Origin: Planctomycetota bacterium
GTDB lineage: Bacteria; Planctomycetota; UBA11346
Length of the DNA stretch: 63,874 nucleotides
Direction: 5' to 3'
NCBI GenBank assembly: GCA_028280785.1
Contig: JANQLF010000064.1
Span: forward strand, 1-63,874
Below, piece after piece: positions 16,396-27,300 of the stretch. Positions within the stretch are counted from its first letter, which is position 1. The number at the start of each line of letters is the position of its first letter. The notes under the pieces are model-generated. The model saw only the letters and a program-made list of their open reading frames with translations. It was not told the DNA's origin and searched no databases. The translations under genes and the position numbers were made by a program.

Positions 16396-16605
16396 ATGGA
16401 CTCAAAAAGAAAACAAAGTAAAGTTAATCTTTCTAATACTTCATCTGCAGAGGAAGTATCTAAGGATGATCAACCAATAGCTGATGACATCCAAGAGCTA
16501 TTGGATGGATATCTTGGTGTTCCGCCAGACATTCAAGACCTCATTACTGATTACTTACAGATTAAAGAGCGCCGTAAACAAAAAGGCAAACGCAAAAATA
16601 AATAA
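16396..16605 (+). CDS. Small basic-tailed protein 1
   Basis: A 69-residue ORF of unknown function. The first part is polar, the middle is acidic with a helical pattern (DDIQELLDGYLGVPPDIQDLITDYLQ), and the last 15 residues are very basic (KERRKQKGKRKNK). It has no signal peptide. No good ribosome-binding site precedes the ATG. Two further small ORFs with a similar plan follow on the same strand, which supports it being real. A nucleic-acid-binding role would fit the tail but is only a guess. Confidence 0.45.
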   Translation: MDSKRKQSKVNLSNTSSAEEVSKDDQPIADDIQELLDGYLGVPPDIQDLITDYLQIKERRKQKGKRKNK

Positions 16606-16783
16606 CCACTCATTATAAAACAATTAAATTGAAGTTCGTTGTAATAGAATTGTTAAATTTGTGTTAAGACCTTGCGATTTTGTTTAATTAACTAAGCATA
16701 TAACACTAATATGGAACTGGCATTAGAGGTTTATCTTGCTATCATTAATTACTGTTGATGAGGCGTGGGAGGATGAAACGTCA

Positions 16784-16939
16784 ATGGTAAAGAAAGCTAA
16801 AAAGCGTTCAGTGAAAGATTTTAGACGGGGAATTCGTAAGGAACAACCAAAGGTATCAAAGGATGTTGATAATTTGGTCGAAAAATTTCTCAAAAGTTCT
16901 GATTATAAGCAGTTCAAGCGTAGATTTAGCCGCAACTAA
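16784..16939 (+). CDS. Small basic protein 2
   Basis: A 51-residue basic protein beginning MVKKAKKRSVKDF, with a central SKDVDNLVEKFLKSS helix and a basic end (FKRRFSRN). The ATG at 16784 lies 11 nt after GGGAGG (16767-16772); a longer frame from a TTG at 16736 is less likely. The D-V/I-x-x-L-V helix resembles one in the ORFs on either side. Function unknown. Confidence 0.45.
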   Translation: MVKKAKKRSVKDFRRGIRKEQPKVSKDVDNLVEKFLKSSDYKQFKRRFSRN

Positions 16940-16993
16940 TATTGTTTTCTAGCAAACAATAGAGGACTATGTACGTATGTTGGCTGTACGCAT

Positions 16994-17155
16994 ATGGCAA
17001 AATCATCGAAACAACAACAGCGAGAGCAGCGACGGGCTGAGCGCAAACAGGTTGAACTAGCTTCAGATTTAGAGGCGTTGGTTAAGCAGTTTAATAAAGA
17101 ATTCCCTCGTCGCCCACGCAAGCCAATCATTCGCAAGCGCAAACAAAACAAGTAA
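16994..17155 (+). CDS. Small basic protein 3
   Basis: A 53-residue ORF starting MAKSSKQQQREQRRAERK, followed by ASDLEALVKQFNKEFP and a basic tail (RRPRKPIIRKRKQNK). It ends 1 nt before the A tract of a strong terminator, which suggests it is the last gene of a transcript that includes small ORFs 1 and 2. The helix with DLEALVKQF resembles DVDNLVEKF of ORF 2. No recognised family. Confidence 0.45.
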   Translation: MAKSSKQQQREQRRAERKQVELASDLEALVKQFNKEFPRRPRKPIIRKRKQNK

Positions 17156-17189
17156 TAAAAAAAGCCAGCGCATTGCGCTGGCTTTTTTT
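17156..17189 (+). terminator. Bidirectional terminator, small ORFs / amt
   Basis: A perfect 9-bp stem, AGCCAGCGC (17163-17171) with GCGCTGGCT (17175-17183), has a 3-nt loop and is flanked by an A tract on the left and a T tract on the right. It serves the small ORFs (plus) and amt (minus). Confidence 0.9.
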
Positions 17190-17202
17190 AGATTGCTTTG
17201 CC

Positions 17203-18510
17203 TTACATGATGTAACCGCGCTCGTCGTGACAGCTGAGGTCGAGACCACGATCTTCGACTTCTTCTGCAACACGCAGGCCAATGGTTTTATCAAGTATCA
17301 AGAGGATGATGAAAGAACAGACGCCTGACCAAACAATGGTGACCAGTACGCTGGCGGTTTGCCACCAAGCTTGGGCTGCAATTGAATCTATCTCTGTATT
17401 GCCACCCAAAGTGGTAGATGCAAAAACACCAGTAAGGACGGCGCCAACGATTCCACCGATACCATGTATGCCGAAAGCATCTAAGGAATCATCGTATTTA
17501 AATTTGTGCTTTAACACAGCGATAGCAAAGTAACAGGCGAGGGTTGACACAACGCCAATAACAAACGCACCAGGTATGCCGACGGTTCCGCACGCGGGCG
17601 TAATGCCGACAAGACCAGCTACGGCACCAGAGGCGATACCAAGAGCACTTGGTTTGCCATGCTTAATCCATTCGATCAGCATCCAGGTCGTTGCGCCAAC
17701 AGCTGTACAAACTTGGGTAACTAACATTGCCATACCTGCAGTTGCATCAGCAGCCAGTTCACTGCCAGCATTAAAGCCAAACCAACCAACCCACAGCATA
17801 GCCGCGCCAGTTAGGGTCATGGTTAAGTTATGCGGTTTAATCGGCTCTTCGGGATAGCCTTTTCGTTTACCTAAATAAATGGCCGCGACTAAAGCAGCGA
17901 CACCAGCGTTAATGTGAACTACGGTACCACCGGCAAAGTCGAGCACGCCCCATTTGTGGAAAAGCGCACCTTCGCCAGCCCATGCCATATGCCAAATTGG
18001 CAAGTAAGAAATGGTAACCCAGGCAATTGAAAAAAGCAGCATGGCTCCGAATTTCATACGTTCAGCAAAGCCACCGACAATAATTGCTGGAGTAATTATG
18101 ATAAACGTCATTTGAAACATAACGTAAACGCTGAACGGAATTGATCCGCTGATGGTATCGTGACCTACACCTTTGAGGAAAAAGTAATCGAAATTACCAA
18201 TAAAAAGTGCAAGTCCTGATGATTCGGGCATGCCATAGGCTAAAGAGAAGCCATACACAACCCACACAATGCTCATGACGCCAGCCATAGCAAAGCATTG
18301 AACGAGTAATGAGAGTACATTTTTCGAACGAACCAAGCCGCCATAGAATAAAGCAAGGCCAGGGAGGGTCATAAATAGTACGAGTGCACTGGCGACAATC
18401 ATCCATGCGGTGTCACCGCTATCGAGTGTATCTTCGGCAAATCCAATGGCCGGAAATGCAGTGAGTAGAAGTGCCAATACAAATGGCTGGTAGCGTTGTA
18501 GGAGGTTCAT
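17203..18510 (-). CDS. amt: Ammonium transporter
   Basis: An inner-membrane trimeric ammonium channel of 435 residues. A Sec signal peptide (ending AIGFAED) precedes about 11 membrane segments. Diagnostic stretches are LFYGGLVRSKNVLS near residue 60, FAGGTVVHINAGVAALVAA near 190 (pore His) and FGIHGIGGIVGAVLTGVFA near 345 (second pore His). The C-terminal cytoplasmic tail ends DRGLDLSCHDERGYIM. No glnK/glnB gene is adjacent, unlike the usual glnK-amt pair, so nitrogen control must come from elsewhere. It is bracketed by terminators on both sides and appears to be a single-gene unit. Confidence 0.95.
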   Translation of the reverse strand: MNLLQRYQPFVLALLLTAFPAIGFAEDTLDSGDTAWMIVASALVLFMTLPGLALFYGGLVRSKNVLSLLVQCFAMAGVMSIVWVVYGFSLAYGMPESSGLALFIGNFDYFFLKGVGHDTISGSIPFSVYVMFQMTFIIITPAIIVGGFAERMKFGAMLLFSIAWVTISYLPIWHMAWAGEGALFHKWGVLDFAGGTVVHINAGVAALVAAIYLGKRKGYPEEPIKPHNLTMTLTGAAMLWVGWFGFNAGSELAADATAGMAMLVTQVCTAVGATTWMLIEWIKHGKPSALGIASGAVAGLVGITPACGTVGIPGAFVIGVVSTLACYFAIAVLKHKFKYDDSLDAFGIHGIGGIVGAVLTGVFASTTLGGNTEIDSIAAQAWWQTASVLVTIVWSGVCSFIILLILDKTIGLRVAEEVEDRGLDLSCHDERGYIM

Positions 18511-18548
18511 GCGCGATCTCTTAGTTTGAGTGGTGGAGAGATAAAAAA

Positions 18549-18570
18549 GAGCAGCTTAAAAAAGCTGCTC
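18549..18570 (-). terminator. Terminator of kinase-FHA gene
   Basis: A perfect 9-bp stem, GAGCAGCTT (18549-18557) with AAGCTGCTC (18562-18570), is followed by a T run on the minus strand. It separates the kinase-FHA gene from amt. Confidence 0.85.
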
Positions 18571-18610
18571 GGTTTTGTAGCGCATAAATACAAAAGGAAA
18601 GTCTCGGAAT

Positions 18611-20929
18611 CTAATGAAAGTCTTGATAAGCCCCTGGTCGAGCGATCAATTGACGATTGGCAATGTCAAATTTGGTTTCTGGTTGAAGTGGGTACCACGT
18701 TTGTTCATCCGCACCAGTACGCCAAATCCAGTAGCCATTATATAAGGCGAACACATAGAGGGTATCATCGCCAACACCATTAATTTGTATATTCGATTGA
18801 CTACCACCGACGCTACACTGACGCAGCACCATCGCATAAGTCAATTCAGGTCGGTTACTTGGTCGAGATAGAACCACGCAATCAGCAGCGTTGTGCGTAT
18901 CGATGCCAAAGAGGTTTGCCTTGCTCGATGGGTCGGTCCCTTGTAGCAAATAAGTGGGAATAGAGGTGCAGGCCTTCGCTTCGACTTCTAATTCAACGGC
19001 ATCAGCGATAAGGAGGTGCCCTTTGCCGCCAAGTGGAATGCTTTGCGGTTTATTGGGTGGAAGCGCCATGCCTTCAAAGAGGGTGCCGTTGCCGCTGCCA
19101 ACATCCATGGTGCTCACCGTTTTTGATTGTGGGTCGTAGGTAACGCGGACATGTTGACGGCTAATGCGTTGGCATGCTGCTTTGTGAATAGGGACGGGGT
19201 AATTTCGCAGGCAAATATCAATGGGCGCATCGCGGAGTTTACCCATCAATAAATCATTTTTCGCATAGAGCATAAACGACATGGGTTCGCCAGGATTGCT
19301 CGGCATTAAATTTACCCATGGACAATTCATGCCAGACTGCAAATCACCGTCTAATTTCTGGTCATTTGCTGGTTTTTCAGCAAGCGTGACGTCGGTAGCT
19401 GGGCGACCATCAGGACTGGCGCCAGCTAAGAGCGTGTCGACGAAATCATTTGGTGTGACATTACTTGCACTTTGGCGTACTGTTTCTGCTTCAGCATCGA
19501 TAGATGTACCACCAGCGATTGTGGCCGCATCCCGATCAATGCGCGAGGTGCCGCCAGTTTGCGTTTCAGCATTCCAGTCAGCGGCAATGGTGGCTTCTGC
19601 ATCGGCGCCAGCTGCTGCACCGAAATCTTGAGCGATGGTCATGTCGTCATTCATACCACTCAAGTCTTGGGCGATAGTGGCATCGTCTCCGCCACCGAAA
19701 TTTGCAGTTGCAATGGTTGCATCTTCAGAGTTGGCATTGCCTGTATTTAAAATATTCAGGTTTTGTGCGATAGTTTCTTCTGGAATTTGTGCACGCATGG
19801 CCGCAATTAAATCAGAGGAAGCTTTTTGTGCGCTTGGGCTGGCAGGCCCAAATTCGGTTTCGATGCTACTGATGTCTAAGCCCAGTGATTTTATTGCTGC
19901 AGCGACATCAGCGAGCATGGCTTCGGGATTATCGAAACGATCGCTTTTATCTTTCGCCATACACTTGGCGATAATATTTTGTGTTGCTTCACTCACTTCT
20001 GGTCTGGCATCTCGCACATCTGGGATCGGCGCTTCACAATGCATGTGCAGCACTTCCTGAAGGTGACCAGTTGAAGTATAAGGTGGGTTGCCGGTTAACA
20101 TGTAATAGAGCACGCAGCCCAAGGCGTAAATATCACTGCGAATATCTAAATCAGAATCAGCAAACACCTGTTCTGGTGACATATAGAGTGGGCTACCAAC
20201 CAATGCGCCTTGCATGGTTAACATGGTGCGGTTTTCTTCAGTACTGCGGGCAATACCAAAGTCAGCTAATTTGGCGGTGCCATTTTTGCAAATAAAGATA
20301 TTTGCCGGTTTAATATCGCGGTGAATTAATTTTAAGCGATCGGCAACAGCTAAACCGCAGGTAATTTGATAGAATAAGCATAAAGACAGTGCTTCGGTGA
20401 GCCGTGTAAATTGCTCGGTTAAATCTTTTAAGTCACCACTCTCAATAAATTCAAGTACCATGAAATGGGTGCCGTCAGGTGCCTTATCAGCATCAAGACA
20501 CCACACCGTGTTGTCATGCTTAAGCGTTTCCATGATTTTTGCTTCACGTTCGAAGCGTAATCCGAATTCATCGCTTTGGGTTGAGAGGTTGCCTTTGAGT
20601 GTTTTTAAAACTACAAGTTTATTTTGCTCGTTGGCGCAAAGCCACACGCTTCCCATGCCGCCATCAGCGAGGTGGGTTAGGGTTTTGTATTTTCCGAATG
20701 ACTCTTTATCGCGTGGCGGCATGCAATTGAGCAGTGCACGGGCGAGTTTAGGGCTCATCCCTTCACCCATTTGCAACCAATTGCGCAGATCATCGATGGT
20801 GCGCAGTTGACGCTCGGTGATCATTTCGCGCATACGCTCTTCTTGCATCGGGCCGATATAGCGCTTCATCAAGCCTGTGTGTACAAAGGCGTGAATCATA
20901 GCTTGTTCAAATGTCACGGTCTCAGTCAT
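18611..20929 (-). CDS. Ser/Thr protein kinase with threonine-repeat linker and FHA domain
   Basis: A cytoplasmic Hanks-type kinase of 772 residues with no membrane segment. Residues 1-78 are a helical N-terminal region. The kinase domain (about 79-345) has the glycine loop GGMGSVWL, K109, HRDIKPAN (D205), DFG at 223-225 and GSPLYMSPEQ, so it should be active. Residues 380-485 hold a string of T-I-A motifs (T386, T405, T418, T431, T447, T470). An FHA domain spans about 553-650 (GKLRD, SRQHVRV, GSGNGTLFEG), and a beta-rich C-terminal region of about 120 residues follows. FHA domains bind phosphothreonine, so the TIA motifs may be autophosphorylation sites read by the same or another FHA protein; this is inference. 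It is divergent from the giant gene. Confidence 0.9.
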   Translation of the reverse strand: MTETVTFEQAMIHAFVHTGLMKRYIGPMQEERMREMITERQLRTIDDLRNWLQMGEGMSPKLARALLNCMPPRDKESFGKYKTLTHLADGGMGSVWLCANEQNKLVVLKTLKGNLSTQSDEFGLRFEREAKIMETLKHDNTVWCLDADKAPDGTHFMVLEFIESGDLKDLTEQFTRLTEALSLCLFYQITCGLAVADRLKLIHRDIKPANIFICKNGTAKLADFGIARSTEENRTMLTMQGALVGSPLYMSPEQVFADSDLDIRSDIYALGCVLYYMLTGNPPYTSTGHLQEVLHMHCEAPIPDVRDARPEVSEATQNIIAKCMAKDKSDRFDNPEAMLADVAAAIKSLGLDISSIETEFGPASPSAQKASSDLIAAMRAQIPEETIAQNLNILNTGNANSEDATIATANFGGGDDATIAQDLSGMNDDMTIAQDFGAAAGADAEATIAADWNAETQTGGTSRIDRDAATIAGGTSIDAEAETVRQSASNVTPNDFVDTLLAGASPDGRPATDVTLAEKPANDQKLDGDLQSGMNCPWVNLMPSNPGEPMSFMLYAKNDLLMGKLRDAPIDICLRNYPVPIHKAACQRISRQHVRVTYDPQSKTVSTMDVGSGNGTLFEGMALPPNKPQSIPLGGKGHLLIADAVELEVEAKACTSIPTYLLQGTDPSSKANLFGIDTHNAADCVVLSRPSNRPELTYAMVLRQCSVGGSQSNIQINGVGDDTLYVFALYNGYWIWRTGADEQTWYPLQPETKFDIANRQLIARPGAYQDFH
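19514..19782 (-). repeat. Tandem T-I-A motifs in kinase linker
   Basis: Encodes six short acidic repeats with the core D/E-x-T-I-A, spaced 13 to 23 residues apart in the kinase-FHA protein, some extended as T-I-A-Q-D. Proline-poor, Gly/Ala/Asp-rich spacers separate them. Confidence 0.7.
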
Positions 20930-21375
20930 ATGATGCCGATACTAGAGGGCTTATGGCTCTTGGCTATGGACTACCTAAGGCTTGGTTCAGCTTTCACCCC
21001 AAAATTATATGATACAGAAGTGGTAATTAAGGCATAAACAAAGCGCTTAATTATGTTTAGAGAAGTATTCGCGAATGCTCTAGTATTAACCTTATCTCAT
21101 TACCTAACTCAATTGTGTAATTTCTGTAAAGAATTGAAGTTAAGCTGATTCAAATGATGCATGAAACAACCTATTTACTGTCTGAGAATTATACAAATAA
21201 AAGAAGTCTAGCCGCTTGTACTCAATCTTCTGCAACTAGTATTACCAACCTATGTTGTGCCATAATGAGACTTTTGTGAAGGTAGGGATGCGCGAACCCA
21301 TTAGTAGCCACACAATTGGTACAAAAAATAAGTTAATTTCTCGAAACGCTGATTGGCGTAGTTGAAGGATAATCT
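20930..21375. other. Divergent control region, kinase-FHA / giant gene
   Basis: About 446 bp, AT-rich in most of its length, between two divergent start codons. It should hold promoters for both genes. Only AAGGA (21365-21369), the ribosome-binding site of the giant gene, is clear; I see no convincing -35/-10 pair, RNA or small gene. Confidence 0.5.
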
Positions 21376-24300
21376 ATGAAGCACCACACGATTAGATTGT
21401 TGATAGTGTTTGTCGGATTTTTTTATTGTGCTGCACAGGCTCAGGCAGTTGAGCCACGTTCTGCGCATGGCTACTATCATACACTGTATTTAACTGCTGA
21501 TGGTAAAGTTTGGGCGGTAGGTAGAAATAATTACGGACAATTAGGTGATGGAACAACAATAGATAGAACATCGTGGGTAGAAGTTGATACAAGTGGAATG
21601 TTGGGTGATGTAGTAGATATCTCTTGTGGTTTTTATTTTAGTATGGCATTAACATCTAGAGGATATGTTTATGTGTGGGGCGATAATTCATATGGCCAGT
21701 GTGGGGCTGACCCAGTAGGCAATCCTCAATTTGAGACACCTCGCTACGTAACTTCAAGTCGAAAGGCAATTGCAGCTGGCCACTTTCATTGTGTCAGCTT
21801 ACATTATTTAGGTTATGTTTATTCATGGGGACGTAATAATTATGGTCAATTGGGTGATGATCCGGTTAATACGCCGTTGGGATATAGTTATACTTCGATT
21901 TACGAACGTCCCGATGTAAAACAAATTGCAGCAGGGCAATATCATACCTTAATGTTAGATGCAGATGGTTCCGTTTATGGAATGGGATATAATTTAAATG
22001 GTGAACTAGGTCGAGGTAGTACTTCGAATTTTGAATATAATTCATATACGGCGGCAATTGGTATGCCGGCTATTCGACGAATTGCGGCAGGTGGCTATCA
22101 TAGCATGGCGATTGATGATGAGGGCTATATTTGGGGATGGGGTCGAAATTCAGAAGGACAATTAGGGACTGCTGGTAATGTTGATGAGCCGACTCCGATT
22201 CGACCCGGTGGACTTTATTTTGGTGCTGAGAATATAGCTTGCGGTATGTATCATTCTATGATGCATAGAGTAACTGGTGAAATAGTTTTATCAGGAGCAA
22301 ATGGTAATGGCCAAATTGGTAATAATGTAACAGATGGCCAGGATGTAGAGATACCTGTCAGCATCGGTAACGATTGTAGAAACATTCCAAGATCAATGTT
22401 TTGGAACTCTAGTGCAATTTATGGAGACGGTGAACTTCGTACTTGGGGTTGGAACAGCGGTCAGCATTTAGGAAATGGCAGCGTAGAAGTTAATGAATAT
22501 GCGCCACTTTCAGTGCATGCTGTGTGGCCAATTGACGATATTGTATCTATATCAGTTGGTTACCAACATAGTATGGGTCTTAAAGCTGATGGAACATTGT
22601 GGTCTTGGGGTAGTAATAACGTAGGTAACTTAGGCAATGATGGGTTAGGTGTTGATGAACCGATTGCTGTCCAAACCTATAATGGATCCGGTATTACTAG
22701 CGTTCGATTTTTTGGAGGCGGTTCAGGCGCAAACCATAGTATGGTTAATCGAACTGACGGTCAGTCTTACGGTTTCGGTCTCAACCAATATGGGGAATTA
22801 GAATCAGTATTAGGTACTCATGCAAAGCCACTAAGTATGAGCCTTAACTATGCACAGTCTATTTCCTGCGGTCAGGACCACACGTCCTATATAAATTGGG
22901 ACGGAAATATTTATACCACTGGTTATAATAATGTTGGACAACTTGGTTTTAATTATCCAACGACGAGTACTTTTTTCGGTGTTCCGTCTAATCCGGGTAC
23001 CGCACGTGCTATTCAAACATCATGCGGTACTGAACATACAATGGCATTATTGGCAGATGGTCGAGTTTTAACTTGGGGAGGTAATACCAGCGGACAATGC
23101 GGTGAAATTGGTGGCCCATTTACCACGCCAATCATTATTCAGCGTGATGTTAATGGCGATAGCATTCCTGACGGTGATTTAATAGACATCATTGCAATAG
23201 CAGCAGGTGGTTGGCATGGCGTGGCTTTAGATGTTGATGGATACCTTTGGACATGGGGTACAAATTCACAAGGTCGAACTGGGCAAGGAACAACAAGTGG
23301 AACTACAACCTATGCTACACGAATAACGAGTACATCTGGTTTCACTAAAATCGCGGGTGGTCGTTGGGGTAGTGCAGCGGTTCAATTTGATGGTGATGTT
23401 TATACATGGGGAGATAATCAACGTGGCCAGTGTGGTAATAATACAACTGGAACGGATCTTACTGTTCCAACATTAGTTGGTTCTGGAGAGCCGTTCGATA
23501 ATAACGTAGTCGATATTGCCATGTCTTTCCACACTGTTGTGCTGACTGGTGATGGTCGTGTATTTAGTGTTGGCGAAGGTAATCGAGGGAAGTTAGGTAC
23601 TGGTAATTTATCCGATACTGGATTCTGGGATGAGGTTGTACCAAACTGGTTTCCAGAAATTGATATTGATGTGTCGACATCATTTGCATTTGAGTCAGGT
23701 GCTCAGGCAACATTTCAAGTGAACCGCTATTTAAATGTTCCAGGTACGTTAGAGACCAAGGGTATTGTTGATGTAGAAATCGATCCGGATCAAGGTGTGG
23801 CTGTAACTGGAGTCGATTTAGTTGCGATGCCAACAACAATCCGTATTGAGCCGAATTCAACGACGGCAGCTTTTCCTGTATCAGCTGTAGATGATCTCAT
23901 TGATGAAGATACGGAAGGTATTGAAATCTGGGTTGATCCGGGTGAAAAATATCAAGTAAGTCCAAGTAATTTTAGAGCAACTGGTAGCGTGATTGATAAT
24001 GATACTGCTGGTATTGATTTAATTTTACAAACAGCGCCGGTGTCGAGTGAGTCTGGTGCTTATGCTTATTATTTATTGAGTTTGCGGACGGAGCCGACAT
24101 CACCGGTAACGATCACCATGGCGACAAGCGATACCACTGAATGTTTATTGGATGTTGTTAATACTTCACAGAATTTTGTGTTTAATGCGGGGAACTGGAG
24201 TAATCCACAATTCGTTTACATGGATGGCATTGATGATTTTGTAGTGGATGGTGATGTGAATGTGGATTTAGTTAATACAAATATTACTGGTGATCCAAAA

Positions 24301-27300
24301 TATGCTGCATTAAGCATTCCTAATCAGACTGTGACTAATCAAGATAATGATTTTGCTGATATAGTTGTTACTTCCATAAGTAATGATACCGATGAAGACG
24401 GAACAAGTGGTACCTTTCAAGTGTACTTAACCAGTGAACCGGTCGATGATGTTACTATAGACATTTCAAGTAGTAATTTAAATGAAGGTAGTGTTTCGCC
24501 AACATCGGTCACCTTTGATGCCGGTAACTGGAGTTCTGGATTCATTATTACTGTAACTGGTGAGGATGATCCAATTGATGATGGAGCGATTCCATATACG
24601 ATTAAATTAGATCCGGATACTGGGACGAGTGATCCAAATTATGTCAACATGGATCCGCCTGATGTTGCTGTGTTAAACTACGATAATGATACTGCTGATA
24701 TTACAGTGAGTTTAGCTAGCAACGATACCGAAGAGGATGGTACCCAAGCCACATTTACTGTTGTTCTCGATACTCAACCGATTACCAATGTCACTATTCC
24801 AATTAGCAGCGATACTCCTGCAGAAATTACAGTTAATCCAACAATACTTACCTTTACACCAGCTAATTGGGATACACCGCAAGTAGTAACTTTGACCGGT
24901 ATTGATGATTTTAGAGATGATGATGATCAATTTGTTACCATCATTACAGGTATTGCGAGTGGCGATGCCACCTATACTGGTATTAATCCAGACGATGTAA
25001 CGTTATATAATATCGATGATGACACTGCCGATGCACTCCCAAGTAAGTTTGATTTAGCAGTAACAGAGGGTGGGGTCACAGACACTTACTCTATTGTATT
25101 ACTATCAGAACCAATTGGTGGCAATGTGACTGTTGATATTGTTCAACATCCACAGGTTGTTACCGATAAGACACAATTAACTTTTACCCCAGGTAACTGG
25201 AATGTCCCGCAGTGGGTTGTGGCAACAGCCGTTGATGATTTTGTTGCAGAAACTTCTCCAGAATTGGATGTGCCGCTAACCCATAATTTCTCAGGTGCAG
25301 ATTATGATGGTATTGGTGGAGATTTAGATGTTGATATTACTGATAATGACGTCCCAAGCCTTATTTATTCACAGAATCCAATAACCGTTGTCGAGGGTGG
25401 TTCTGGTTTTTCTTATTCGGTCAGATTGGCAACCGAGCCGACCGATACTGTTGATGTAACTATTGATGCTAATGCAGAAGTTTTGGTTGATGGCGGTGCA
25501 CAAGTTGTCTTAAGTTTTGATGCTGGTAATTGGAATATAGCTCAATTCGTTACGGTTACAGCTATAGATGACCCCATAATTGAAGGCTCGCCACACGCAG
25601 GAGATATCTCTTATTCTATTACTTCTGGCGATCCGTTTTATGATGGTCTCGGTGCACCCGTATTTACGGTTAATGTTACCGATAATGATGTTGCTGGAAT
25701 TAATATCGCACCAGTAAATATTACAACCGGCGAGCCTAATTTAACTGATCAATTTTTGGTGACCTTAACATCGCAGCCATCAAATCCAGTAACGGTGGGA
25801 TTGAGCAGTAGTGATTCGACTGAGGGTACACCGGATGTACCTAACGTGATATTACATGCAGGTAACTGGAATACAGGTGTGCTGGTAGGGGTAACTGGTG
25901 CCGATGACGTCATTGATGATGGCAACGTGGCTTATCAAATAATTACCGCTGCGGCAACAAGTGCCGATGGCGATTATAGTGGGATTAATCCTGTTGATGT
26001 AAATGTAATCAATAATGATAATGATACGGCTGGGGTAACTGTTGTAGAATCAGGGGGCTCAACATTAGTTACTGAAGATGGAATTAACGATACCTATACA
26101 GTGGTATTAAATACCGAACCAACGACAACGGTTACGATTACAGTTACGCCAACGGGCGGACTTTCTGTCGATAAACCGACGTTGACGTTTACTCCTGGAA
26201 ATTGGTCCACCGCGCAAACGGTAACGGTATCAGCAATTGATGACCCAGATGTAGAAGGCCCGCATTTCGGTACGGTTACGCATAGTGCAAGCGGAAATGA
26301 ATATACTGGAGTTGGAATTGCGGCAATTCTGTCAAATATTACTGATAATGATACGGCGACAGCGCAAGTTTCTGCTATATCGGGTAACACGAATGAAGAT
26401 GGGACTTCAGCGACATTTAGTATAGTCTTAGATTCACGCCCAACCAATAATGTTACATTTGGTTTGAGTTCTAGTACGCCGACCGAAGCTGCACCAGCAG
26501 TTGGCTCCGTGATTTTTACTAATCTTAACTGGAACGTGCCGCAGGTAATTACTGTCAACGGAGTGGATGATGATGTAATCGACGGTCCAATTGGATATAC
26601 AATTGTCACAGCTGCTGCAACTTCTGCAGATTCTAATTACAATGGATATAACCCAAACGATGTTACCGGATTTAATGATGATGATGATGTGGCTGGTATT
26701 AATCTCGTTGAAACTGGTGGAACAACCAATGTAACTGAATCCGGTGGTACAGATACCTATAGCTTTGTTTTAACAGCTGAGCCAGATTCAAATGTTACAA
26801 TTAATTTTACGCATAATGATCCAACTAATGGCACCAGTGATGGTTCTGGTGGTACGCTAATCTTTACACCAGGTAATTGGGATACCGTACAGCACATTAC
26901 CATATCTGCAATTGATGACGCAGTCGTAGAAGGCGGTCATTCGGTAACAATTTCTCACAGTATAAGTACCAGTGATATTAATTTTGGTGCATTGCCAAAT
27001 CCGGGAGACGTCACCGTAAATATTACTGATAATGACAATGGTAGTTTAGTTATCGCACAGTCAGGTGGCACCACGACTGTCAAAGAAGATATTCCAGCGA
27101 TAGCGGTCTATGGTGATAGCATTGATGTCAGTCTTTCTGCTGAACCAAGTGGTACGGTAACAGTGACATTTGTTGACGTTAGTTCGGAATTAGTTTTCAG
27201 TACGCCATCATTAGATTTCACACCGGGAAATTGGAATTCACCAGTAACTATTTATGTTTCTGGCCAAGGTGATGGCACTGTTGACCCTGGTTTGGCAAGC

